A DNA stretch of 16,104 nucleotides, taken from an uncultured Bacteroidota bacterium. GTDB taxonomy: Bacteria > Bacteroidota > Bacteroidia > Chitinophagales > Chitinophagaceae. Of the stretch, positions 7,125-14,287 are shown one piece after another; position 1 is the stretch's first letter; the number at the start of each line of letters is the position of its first letter. Position numbers and translations under genes: made by a program. A model generated the notes under the pieces. It worked only from the letters and a program-made list of their open reading frames with translations. It ran no database searches and had not been told where the DNA came from. Where the stretch lies: the NCBI GenBank assembly GCA_903835145.1, contig CAILMA010000778.1, positions 1 through 16,104 of the forward strand, written 5' to 3'.

Positions 7125-8396
7125 CTACCTGAAATCAACGTACATATCATCGAAGTTGAACGTGGTGGTGTCAAACTGGGCCATCACATCTTCACCAATT
7201 GCGCCATATATCAACGCTCCTGAGTCTTCGTTACCCACAGCTTTCACTTGCACCGTCACGTTGCTCAGCGTCGCTTTTTTATTGCCCAGCTTAAAGGTGT
7301 ATGATTTTAGTTTGTACAATTCCATCTTTTTTACACCACCTACACCGCCTGTGTTTTCCGTTGTTTTTTCGCCGTTCTTAGTTACATAAGATTTATAACG
7401 GCTAAAAAAAGTTGAAGAAAGCGAAGTGGCATCGGCACCTGTGTCAAGGCGCAGCAGTAGGGTATCTTTATCTTCAGTCACCACCTGCACCCGTGGTTTC
7501 AGCTGACTGAAGCACAGGTTCCTGATACCACTTTTTGTTGGTTTGGCAGGAATAGTAAACGTACCGTTTTTAGCCAGCTGCACTTCCCTGAGCGCCTTTA
7601 TTACTGGCAATCCCAAAATAGCATTGAAGGTATAATCGCCGGCCCGCATAAGCGAGTCTGCCATCACAAGAAATACAACATTGCGCACAGTTACCCCATC
7701 GCCTATGGTTATGCTGTCGGCTATGCCCATGTCGCATTTAACTTTGGTACCAGTAGCTCCAGATTCCACCTCAACCGACGTACCCTTGAGCTTGATACCC
7801 ATTTTTTTTGCAACAGTTACCGAAACTGCCGAAAAGTTGGCATGTGTGTCAAAGATAAAATCATCTTTCCCCGCCTTGGTGGCAACTGGTATGCGCCACA
7901 ATCCTGCTTTATCTTTCAAGGCTGGCACGGTTACATCGCCATGAGGGGCAACGGACTGAGCAGCAAAGCCCTGCAAAGCATGAAAACACTTATTGTCGTC
8001 GGTTACTTCTTTCAATTTGTCTTCGTCCAGGTACTTTGCATACCGTTGCAGCAACTGGTCACCCGCTTCAGCAGCTTTCGTATATTGGTAAAGGTTAGCG
8101 TAGTTGTATACCTGCATTTCCATCATCCGTGCAACAGCCGTATCATTAAAGCCCTTCGGATTTTTAAGAAACATCTGAGTCTCAAGTGCCGACTTTTCAT
8201 TCTTACCAAAGGCGTTGTCTATAAAACATTGATAGTAGAGCCAGTCGAATTTATCCATCTTCCTCAGGTTGGCAGATACAATTTCTTTTAGCTTAAAAAC
8301 ATTCCCCTCTATCAGCAGGCGCTCAAGATTGTCTTTCTGCGCAATAGCACTGGCACCACAAAGCAAAACCGATAAGGTAAAAAACAACTTTTTCAT
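7125..8396 (-). CDS. Secreted aspartyl-protease-like protein with two retropepsin-type lobes
   Basis: 423 residues. A signal peptide (about 1-19, ending ASAIA-Q) is followed by a helical N-terminal region (about 21-145) without a recognisable domain, then two related aspartyl-protease lobes. Lobe 1 has FIFDTHANFSAVS (180-192), with the active-site-like motif DTHA at 183-186, and the hydrophobic-glycine segment AILGLPV (259-265). Lobe 2 has LRLDTGADATSLS (315-327), with a canonical DTGA at 318-321, and IYGAIGEDV (396-404). The pair resembles the gag-asp/retropepsin-like proteins of Bacteroidetes, here as a tandem within one chain. The first motif has His where Gly is standard. It is presumably periplasmic or secreted; the substrate is unknown. 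It converges with the hydrolase at 5189-7045. The 79 bp between them contain only an imperfect hairpin (7088-7105). Confidence 0.82.
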   Translation of the reverse strand: MKKLFFTLSVLLCGASAIAQKDNLERLLIEGNVFKLKEIVSANLRKMDKFDWLYYQCFIDNAFGKNEKSALETQMFLKNPKGFNDTAVARMMEMQVYNYANLYQYTKAAEAGDQLLQRYAKYLDEDKLKEVTDDNKCFHALQGFAAQSVAPHGDVTVPALKDKAGLWRIPVATKAGKDDFIFDTHANFSAVSVTVAKKMGIKLKGTSVEVESGATGTKVKCDMGIADSITIGDGVTVRNVVFLVMADSLMRAGDYTFNAILGLPVIKALREVQLAKNGTFTIPAKPTKSGIRNLCFSQLKPRVQVVTEDKDTLLLRLDTGADATSLSSTFFSRYKSYVTKNGEKTTENTGGVGGVKKMELYKLKSYTFKLGNKKATLSNVTVQVKAVGNEDSGALIYGAIGEDVMAQFDTTTFNFDDMYVDFR

Positions 8397-8657
8397 GAAT
8401 ATAATGGGTTAAACCGGCGATAAAAATAGTAAAGTTTATGCAGCTATTCCGCCGACGCCTATCCGCCTCGCAAAGCCAGCCCGCTAACAGCAACAGCAAT
8501 GCGGCAACAGCACAGCCAGCGTTTCCGTCAGTATTTAAAAAATAATACCTCTATAGCATCTAACCAGCAAATGTAATTTACTTGCTATCCATTGCCCTTT
8601 CAACGCCTGAAAATAGCTCCGAAGTTGTTACCGGAAAGTAAGAATCAGCACTACGAA
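8397..8657. other. Intergenic gap between leuS and the protease-like gene
   Basis: 261 bp with no credible gene on either strand. It contains a GC-rich stretch (about 8446-8525) with short repeats such as GCAACAGCA (8490-8498 and 8504-8512), then AT-rich sequence. No convincing terminator for leuS and no perfect TAnnTTTG box for the protease-like gene were found; TATTTTTA on the minus strand (8421-8428) is a weak -7 candidate. Confidence 0.5.
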
Positions 8658-11600
8658 TTATATTACTACATTGATCATTTTACCCTTAATATAAATGAAT
8701 TTCTTAGGCGCATTGCCCTCCGTCCATTTCATTATAATTTCATTGCCCAATACTTCTTTCTCAATCTCAGCCTGAGGTGCATCCAATGCAAATTCCATTT
8801 CACAACGGGTCTTACCATTTATTGCCACAGGATATACTTTCGTGTTCTCGGTTACGTATTTCTGCTCAAAAACAGGGAAAGCAGCACCAACAACGGAAGT
8901 AGTGTGCCCAAGTTTGTGCCAGAGTTCTTCTGCTATATGCGGCGCAAACGGGCATATTAAAACGGCAAGTGGCGCAAGAATCGCCTTTTTGTGGCATCCC
9001 AGCGTACTTAGTTCGTTTACAGTAATCATGAACTGACTCACTGACGTGTTAAAGGAGAACCGTTCTATATCTTCACCAATTTTCTTGATCGTTTTGTGTA
9101 GTATTCTCAGCTCGGCATCGGTAGGCGCGTCATCAGTAACCACCCAACCCACTTGCTCATCAGCATAAAGGCGCCACATTTTTTTCAGGAAACGATGCAC
9201 GCCTTCTATACCCTTTGTATCCCAAGGTTTACTCATTTCTATTGGCCCGAGGAACATCTCATACATCCTGAAGGTATCTGCACCATATTTGGCCACAATG
9301 TCATCTGGGTTCACAACATTGTACTTCGACTTAGACATTTTTTCAACTTCGGCTGTGCACAAAAAGCGCCCGTCAGCTTCGGTTACAAATGTGGCATTTG
9401 CCAGTTCCGGTCTCCAATTTTTAAGGCGTTCCATGTCCAGTTCCAAACCATCAACCAAATCAACATGAACACGCATTGGCACCCCATCATAGTCTTTAGC
9501 CAAACCCGCCGAAACAAATTTGTCTGTACCAACTCTATACACAAACCTTGAGCTTCCCTGAATCATTCCCTGATTGAGGAGTTTCTTGAAAGGCTCATCG
9601 AAGCCAATAAAACCAAGGTCACACAAAGCCTTTGTCCACATACGTGAGTACAATAAGTGCCCTACAGCGTGCTCTGTGCCGCCAACGTATAAATCAACTT
9701 GTTGCCAGTAATCAGTGGCACCACGCGAGGCAAATTCAGCCGTGTTGTTCGGGTCCATATATCGCAAGAAATACCAGCTGCTGCCGGCATAGCCGGGCAT
9801 AGTATTGGTTTCTCGTTGAGCGACCTCACCCCCCGGCCCCCTCTCCACAAGTGGAGAGGAGGTGACATGAAATTCACTGTCAGAGTCAGCAACGGCATCT
9901 GTTAAAAGGTTGGGACGACTTGAAAGTTCTTTTCTTATTGCTGATAGTACCTCATTCAATTGTTTGCCAACTTGCTCATTGGTAAATCTTATCACTTTAA
10001 AACCTATTTCTTCTAATACCCGGGTTCTTTCATTGTCTAACTTCTGTTGTTCTTCATTATCGTGGTATTCCCCATCAATTTCTATAATCAAAGCCTTTTG
10101 GAGGCAAATAAAATCTGCTATGTAAGCATCAATCGGATGTTGCCTTCTGAATTTAGCTCCCAGTTTATTGCCCCGGATATTGGCCCATACTATTGCCTCA
10201 GACTCTGTAAGGTTTCTTCGGTTTGTTCTTGCTGATTCGAACGAATGTCTTACTTTTATTATATACCGAGGAATGCCACTATAAATTGGACGGTGATCGT
10301 TGTCCGCTAACGCGCCAGCGTTAGAAGATTGCTCCCCTCTCCACTCGTGGAGAGGGGCCGGGGGTGAGGTCACATTCACCCAATCCGTGATATTTGCCAG
10401 TGGCCCCTGCCCTTCCGAGCCAGGACCATAGCTCTCCACCCATGGCAACTCTACCGGCAACTTGCTGAGTGTCGCGTCGGCAGTTATCGGTGCTTCATCG
10501 GTTGCATAAGGCACACCATCTATATAAATAATAGGAAAAGGCTCGCCCCAATAACGCTGCCGACTAAAACCAGCATCGCGCAAACGATAGTTGATGCGAC
10601 GGCTGCCTGCCCCAAGCTTTTCAAGCGTAGAGATAGCTGCTTCTGCCGCAGTTGCAACACTTAAGCCCGAAAGGAAGCCGCTATTCTGAATGGTACCTGC
10701 TTTATCGCTGTAGGCTTCTCCGCCAGTGTAGCTATCACCAAATATGTTCGTAATCGGGATGTTGAAATGTTTTGCAAATCGGTGGTCGCGCTCGTCGCCT
10801 GATGGTACACCCATAATAGCACCAGTGCCGTAGCTGGCCAGCACGTATTCTGATATCCAAACCGGAACCGGACTATTGGTAAGCGGGTGCATAGCATAGG
10901 CACCAGTAAAGGCACCCGTAATCAGCTTCACTTCAGCCTGCCGCTCCCGCTCAGAGCGGCTCTTTACATATTGTACATATTTGTCCACTTCTGCTTTTTG
11001 GGCATCGGAGGTTATTTGAGCAACTAAGGAATGTTCGGGAGCAAGCACCAAAAAATCAACGCCAAAAATGGTATCGGGACGGGTGGTAAACACAGTTACC
11101 TGGTGCACGTCAGCATCTGCCGGCGCACCAGTCAAAATCTGGAATTTCACCTCAGCACCATTGCTTTTCCCAATCCAATTGCGTTGCATTTCCTTCATCG
11201 GTTCGCTCCAGTCGAGTGTGTCCAGGCTCGCGAGTAATCGTTCAGCAAATTCTGTAATGCGCAAAAACCATTGGCGCATATTTTTTCGCTCCACGGGATG
11301 TCCTCCCCTTTCTGATACACCGTTCACAACTTCATCGTTGGCCAGCACGGTACCCAGTGCCTCGCACCACCATACCTGTGCATAACCCTGATAGGCAAGG
11401 CGGTATTTCATAATAATGCCCCTTTGCTCTGTAACAGACATATTGCTCCAATCCTGAGCAGTGAAAATACATTTATCATCAGCAGGACAAGGTTGACTTT
11501 GATTGCCCTCCTCTTCAAATATTGCTGTCAGTTCGTCTATTTTACAAGCCTTATCGGTTTTTCGGTTGTACCAACTGTGGAACAACTGCAGGAAAATCCA

Positions 11601-12008
11601 TTGTGTCCACTTATAGTAGTTGGGGTCGCTCGTGCGCACTTCCCTATCCCAGTCGTAGCAAAAACCAATATTATCGAGCTGTTCTTTGTATCGTTTAATG
11701 TTTACTTCAGTTGTAACCGCCGGATGCAACTTTTTTTCCAGTGCATACTGCTCCGCTGGCAACCCGAAGGAATCGAATCCCATAGGATGAAGAACATTGT
11801 AACCACAGAGCCTCTTGTAACGGGCATAAATATCAGAGGCAACATAACCCAATGGATGCCCTACGTGCAGACCGTCACCACTCGGATAAGGAAACATATC
11901 CAGTATGTAGTACTTGGGCTTCGAGGTGTCGTTCTCTACCTTGTATACTTTATTATCAATCCAGTATTTTTTCCAGTTTTGTTCTATTTCAGAAAAATTG
12001 TATTCCAT
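8658..12008 (-). CDS. leuS: Leucyl-tRNA synthetase with in-frame DUF559 nuclease insertion
   Basis: Charges tRNA-Leu with leucine in the cytoplasm (class Ia synthetase). The frame has 1116 codons, about 180 more than the roughly 930-residue norm. The HIGH-type motif is HVGHP (48-52). The CP1 editing domain includes TTRPDTIFGVDFLVLAPEH (308-326) and GTGAIMGVPSGDERD (394-408). The core segment is SSWYFLRYMD (743-752), KMSKS is 890-894, and an anticodon-binding helical domain and C-terminal domain follow, so every synthetase module is intact. Residues about 546-729 are foreign: repeat-derived ends (SPPAPLHEWRGE and SPLVERGPGGEV) around a complete DUF559 domain (about 583-692). The insertion lies between ITDWVN and AQRETNTMPG, a connecting loop at the surface of the catalytic core. 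There is no stop, so the protein is presumably made with the extra domain. The start ATG at 12008 gives the standard MEYNFSEIEQNWKKYW beginning. Confidence 0.96.
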   Translation of the reverse strand: MEYNFSEIEQNWKKYWIDNKVYKVENDTSKPKYYILDMFPYPSGDGLHVGHPLGYVASDIYARYKRLCGYNVLHPMGFDSFGLPAEQYALEKKLHPAVTTEVNIKRYKEQLDNIGFCYDWDREVRTSDPNYYKWTQWIFLQLFHSWYNRKTDKACKIDELTAIFEEEGNQSQPCPADDKCIFTAQDWSNMSVTEQRGIIMKYRLAYQGYAQVWWCEALGTVLANDEVVNGVSERGGHPVERKNMRQWFLRITEFAERLLASLDTLDWSEPMKEMQRNWIGKSNGAEVKFQILTGAPADADVHQVTVFTTRPDTIFGVDFLVLAPEHSLVAQITSDAQKAEVDKYVQYVKSRSERERQAEVKLITGAFTGAYAMHPLTNSPVPVWISEYVLASYGTGAIMGVPSGDERDHRFAKHFNIPITNIFGDSYTGGEAYSDKAGTIQNSGFLSGLSVATAAEAAISTLEKLGAGSRRINYRLRDAGFSRQRYWGEPFPIIYIDGVPYATDEAPITADATLSKLPVELPWVESYGPGSEGQGPLANITDWVNVTSPPAPLHEWRGEQSSNAGALADNDHRPIYSGIPRYIIKVRHSFESARTNRRNLTESEAIVWANIRGNKLGAKFRRQHPIDAYIADFICLQKALIIEIDGEYHDNEEQQKLDNERTRVLEEIGFKVIRFTNEQVGKQLNEVLSAIRKELSSRPNLLTDAVADSDSEFHVTSSPLVERGPGGEVAQRETNTMPGYAGSSWYFLRYMDPNNTAEFASRGATDYWQQVDLYVGGTEHAVGHLLYSRMWTKALCDLGFIGFDEPFKKLLNQGMIQGSSRFVYRVGTDKFVSAGLAKDYDGVPMRVHVDLVDGLELDMERLKNWRPELANATFVTEADGRFLCTAEVEKMSKSKYNVVNPDDIVAKYGADTFRMYEMFLGPIEMSKPWDTKGIEGVHRFLKKMWRLYADEQVGWVVTDDAPTDAELRILHKTIKKIGEDIERFSFNTSVSQFMITVNELSTLGCHKKAILAPLAVLICPFAPHIAEELWHKLGHTTSVVGAAFPVFEQKYVTENTKVYPVAINGKTRCEMEFALDAPQAEIEKEVLGNEIIMKWTEGNAPKKFIYIKGKMINVVI
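9822..9859. repeat. Inverted terminal repeat, leuS-3' side of the DUF559 element
   Basis: Starts GACCTCACCCCCCGG on the plus strand and ends with a hairpin of perfect 9-bp arms, CCTCTCCAC (9840-9848) and GTGGAGAGG (9851-9859), around a 2-nt loop (AA). It is the reverse complement of 10336-10371, differing by two extra C residues and one loop base. It is translated within LeuRS as SPLVERGPGGEV. Confidence 0.9.
10307..10324. repeat. Internal hairpin of the DUF559 element
   Basis: CTAACGC (10307-10313) pairs perfectly with GCGTTAG (10318-10324) around GCCA. It sits between the outer terminal repeat and the nuclease-coding part and is translated as part of SNAGALADN. Ten of its bases, CCAGCGTTAG, recur at 53-62 beside the hairpin at the window start. 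Confidence 0.6.
10336..10371. repeat. Inverted terminal repeat, leuS-5' side of the DUF559 element
   Basis: Hairpin arms CCTCTCCAC (10336-10344) and GTGGAGAGG (10347-10355) around TC are followed by GGCCGGGGGTGAGGTC, which ends the element. It is the inverted partner of 9822-9859. In the leuS frame it encodes TSPPAPLHEWRGE together with flanking bases. Confidence 0.9.
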
Positions 12009-12102
12009 AAAAATCTCAAAAAATTAAAAAGCACAAACACCTGTATGTCAGGCTATCATAAAAAGTCAAAAAAATCTAAAAATTTCGGTCACACTTGTTT
12101 TC

Positions 12103-12127
12103 TCCGTTGGGGTTTCCGCTTAACGGA
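12103..12127 (-). other. Possible hairpin in the leuS leader
   Basis: TCCGTT (12103-12108) and AACGGA (12122-12127) form a perfect 6-bp stem with a 13-nt loop, about 95 nt upstream of the leuS ATG. It may lie within the leuS leader RNA. The region 12009-12150 is AT-rich with T-runs and contains no T-box specifier or antiterminator motif on the minus strand. No perfect TAnnTTTG box was found for leuS. Confidence 0.3.
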
Positions 12128-12150
12128 TGCTCAACCTCTCCTTTGCCTGC

Positions 12151-12188
12151 AAAAAGATTCCAAACACACCATCGTGAGCAGTTTGGAA
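12151..12188 (-). terminator. Rho-independent terminator between rnhB and leuS
   Basis: On the minus strand TTCCAAAC and GTTTGGAA (plus-strand 12158-12165 and 12181-12188) form a perfect 8-bp stem with a 15-nt loop that can hold a small CAC/GTG inner stem. TCTTTTTG follows immediately (12150-12157). This is terminator form, about 110 nt after the rnhB stop, implying that leuS has its own promoter further downstream. Confidence 0.6.
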
Positions 12189-12296
12189 CTGTTTTAACAG
12201 GAAACTGACCTTGCAGTCACACAGAAGACTTACATGGGCGCAATTTACAATTTTAAAGCAAGATTCGTGATATTGAACCGATAGCGGGTGGTAACC

Positions 12297-12899
12297 TCAG
12301 GCACTTTCCTCCTGCAACTTATCAGTCCCGGTTTTAAAGGACAACCGGTGGTAGGGAGTAAGCCCGTGGGCCAAAATCGCTTTCCTGTGTAGCAAGGTTC
12401 CATATCCTTTATTATCAGCCCATCCGTATTGCGGGTATTGCTCATGTAGCCCTATCATATATTCATCTCTATGGGTCTTCGCCAGTATGCTGGCAGCTGC
12501 TATTGAGGCATACTTACCATCACCCTTCACTATACACTCATGTACAATCCCAAAGTAAGGCGGGAAATGGGGGCCATCAATTAGAAGTAGTTCCGGCCTT
12601 GGCATTAGCTGGTCTATCGCCATGTGCATTCCCTTCATCGATGCCTTCAATATGTTTATCCTGTCTATCTCGTCGTGGTCAATTTTTATTACCGCCCATG
12701 CAAGTGCCTGATTTTCAATAATAGGGCGCAATTGCGCTCGGTGTTCCTCCGTTACTTGCTTGCTATCGTTAAGCAGTGGATGGTAAAAATCCTGAGGAAG
12801 TATAACCGCCGCTGCAAAAACAGGACCAGCGAGGCAGCCCCTGCCAGCCTCATCGCACCCAGCTTCCACTAACCCCTGTTTAAAAAATGGCTCAAGCAT
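12297..12899 (-). CDS. rnhB: Ribonuclease HII
   Basis: Removes RNA from RNA-DNA hybrids and cuts at single ribonucleotides misincorporated in DNA; cytoplasmic and usually manganese-dependent. 200 residues from the ATG at 12899, normal for RNase HII. The family signature GCDEAGRGCLAGP (14-26) supplies Asp16 and Glu17, IDGP (107-110) supplies Asp108, and GDGKYASIAAASILAKTHRDEYM (split over 126-148) is the second signature block with Asp145. The longer frame starting at TTG 12920 adds only MAVVVIS and is not typical, so the ATG is chosen. It is divergent from the AI-2E family gene and upstream of leuS, with a terminator-like hairpin separating the two. Confidence 0.96.
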   Translation of the reverse strand: MLEPFFKQGLVEAGCDEAGRGCLAGPVFAAAVILPQDFYHPLLNDSKQVTEEHRAQLRPIIENQALAWAVIKIDHDEIDRINILKASMKGMHMAIDQLMPRPELLLIDGPHFPPYFGIVHECIVKGDGKYASIAAASILAKTHRDEYMIGLHEQYPQYGWADNKGYGTLLHRKAILAHGLTPYHRLSFKTGTDKLQEESA

Positions 12900-12962
12900 A
12901 CTTATTACAACTACCGCCAAGTTAGCATAAAAACAGTTGCTGCGTGCCGGCGCGCAAAAATT

Positions 12963-12993
12963 TTGCTACTGTGGCACAATTTTATTAGGTTTG
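12963..12993 (+). promoter_or_regulatory. Bacteroidetes-type promoter of the AI-2E family gene
   Basis: TTG at 12963-12965 (-33) and TAGGTTTG at 12986-12993 (-7, perfect TAnnTTTG) are separated by 20 nt. The expected transcription start is near 12998-13000, giving an AT-rich leader of about 70 nt before the ATG at 13068. The 168-bp gap it lies in also serves the divergent rnhB gene. Confidence 0.55.
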
Positions 12994-13067
12994 GTTAGTT
13001 TGACTACAATTGAAACAAATTCATCAAAAGTCAATTATTTAGTTTTTCAACCCGATAAAATAAAAAA

Positions 13068-14204
13068 ATGAATCTACAGCCAATAAAACTGCCGTTTTAT
13101 GCCCGCCTTTCCTTTAGTCTCTTATCCATCATTCTGGGTTTGTTTTTGTTGATACAGGGTCGGGACATTTTTATCCCGTTGGTATTCGCACTACTTATTT
13201 CCATATTACTGTACCCTATCCACAAATTTTTGTTGGAAAAATTTCATTTCGGCCGGTCGTTGTCGGCCATCACATGCATAACCATCTTCCTTGGGGCACT
13301 TGCCAGTTTATTCGCATTCCTATCCAGCGAGCTGGTGCTGTTTTTTGAAGACTTCCCTGATCTGAAAGTCCGCTTCACCGTCATTTTTGCAAATCTGCAG
13401 CATTGGCTCTCTCATAAAATGCACATTAACAATGCCCAACAAACCGACTACATCAATAAATCTCTGAACGGAGTAGTTGAATCGGCGGCCAAGGGTGTAA
13501 GTAACGTGTTTCTGTCAATGACCAGTGTGCTTTTGTTGGCCATATTTGTTATCATCTTTACGTTCTTCATGCTTTACCACCACAAACTGCTACTCAAGTT
13601 TACGCAACAGCTTTTTAGCGAAGAGTACCAGACCAAGGTAAAAGAAGTAATAATGGAAACTAAGTCCATGATTAACGGATACGTTGTTGGACTTCTTACG
13701 GAAATGGTGATTATGAGTGTGGCAAACAGTGTACTACTTATGTTCATGCACGTGCCCTTTGCGATATTGCTTGGTGTGCTGGCAGCCGTGCTTAATATTA
13801 TCCCATATATTGGTATTTACAGTTCTATTGTGCTCATTATGTTTGTAACCTTTGCCAACACTACCGCCCAGCTTGCTGGCGAGGTGGGTATCGGTATGTT
13901 CATACTCCACTTCCTGGACTCGAATATTCTGCTTCCGAAAATTGTGGGCTCCAGGGTAAAAATGAACCCATTTATCACCATTGTAGCTGTTGTAATTGGG
14001 GAATTCATTTGGGGAATACCCGGCATGTTCTTGTTTATACCACTGGTAGGCATTACAAAGCTAATTTGCGAAAGAGTAGAAGGTCTGGAGGCTTGGGGCT
14101 TGCTGATAGGAGTTGATGACACCATGAAAAAGGCGAAACCAATAGTGGTACCTCCTGCACCACCTGCTGAAAACGAACCAGCGGATCAACAATCGGATAG
14201 TTAG
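13068..14204 (+). CDS. AI-2E family (PerM/YdiK-type) inner-membrane protein
   Basis: 378 residues with about eight hydrophobic segments: roughly 13-29, 32-50, 66-90, 152-172, 205-226, 229-258, 272-290 and 302-329. A soluble segment (about 95-150) lies between the third and fourth, as in the AI-2E transporter family (UPF0118). Family signatures are HVPFAILLGVLAAVLNIIPYIG (split over 228-249) and DSNILLPKIVGSRVKMNP (284-301), followed by GEFIWGIPGMFLFIPLVG (311-328). The C-terminal tail is cytosolic-looking and rich in Pro and acidic residues (357-378). Some members export autoinducer-2 and others are sodium/proton antiporters or of unknown role, so the substrate is left open. It has its own promoter and is followed 83 bp later by mqnC on the same strand. 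Confidence 0.9.
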   Translation: MNLQPIKLPFYARLSFSLLSIILGLFLLIQGRDIFIPLVFALLISILLYPIHKFLLEKFHFGRSLSAITCITIFLGALASLFAFLSSELVLFFEDFPDLKVRFTVIFANLQHWLSHKMHINNAQQTDYINKSLNGVVESAAKGVSNVFLSMTSVLLLAIFVIIFTFFMLYHHKLLLKFTQQLFSEEYQTKVKEVIMETKSMINGYVVGLLTEMVIMSVANSVLLMFMHVPFAILLGVLAAVLNIIPYIGIYSSIVLIMFVTFANTTAQLAGEVGIGMFILHFLDSNILLPKIVGSRVKMNPFITIVAVVIGEFIWGIPGMFLFIPLVGITKLICERVEGLEAWGLLIGVDDTMKKAKPIVVPPAPPAENEPADQQSDS

Positions 14205-14287
14205 GGTCTGTGCAATATCGGCATTATAATTACCTATCAATATAGAGCATTGAATTCCGTAATTTTACGCCCTAATTGATTTGCAGA

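Larger units (their letters stand above)
9822..10371 (-). mobile_element. In-frame mobile element carrying a DUF559 nuclease, inside leuS
   Basis: 550 bp bounded by inverted terminal repeats (9822-9859 and 10336-10371) and fully open in the leuS frame. Between the repeats lie a second hairpin (10307-10324) and a DUF559 domain of about 110 residues, encoded roughly at 9933-10262. Its hallmarks in LeuRS numbering are LTESEAIVWANIRGNKLGAKFRR (split over 600-622), Asp632 in ADF, EIDGEYH (643-649) and GFKVIRFTNEQV (669-680). DUF559 proteins share the Vsr/PD-(D/E)XK endonuclease fold; Asp632, Glu643 and Asp645 are the likely metal ligands (inferred). No splicing residues (Cys/Ser start, His-Asn end) mark it as an intein, and no transposase is present. 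No target-site duplication of 3 bp or more is evident. Mobility is inferred from the structure, not observed. Confidence 0.75.

Noticed and set aside
8446..8525. GC-rich stretch with repeated GCAACAGCA, considered as a possible repeat array or small RNA
   Set aside because: Only two short copies with irregular spacing, and no stable structure or promoter box.
9661..9905. Short frames on both strands spanning the 3' element repeat
   Set aside because: They overlap leuS and arise from the GC-rich repeat; no evidence of separate genes.
9822..10371. Intein or self-splicing intron in leuS
   Set aside because: No Cys/Ser/Thr at the N-terminal junction, no His-Asn followed by Cys/Ser/Thr at the C-terminal junction, and no Hint-type blocks. 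The insert is too short for a group II intron and fully open in frame.
11424..12197. 257-codon plus-strand frame antisense to the start of leuS
   Set aside because: Opposes conserved LeuRS N-terminal sequence and runs through the leuS leader and terminator hairpin; no recognisable domain.
12286..12296. GGGTGGTAACC resembling a T-box antiterminator motif
   Set aside because: It is on the plus strand at the 3' end of rnhB, whereas leuS is on the minus strand. No specifier stem or plus-strand synthetase gene follows.
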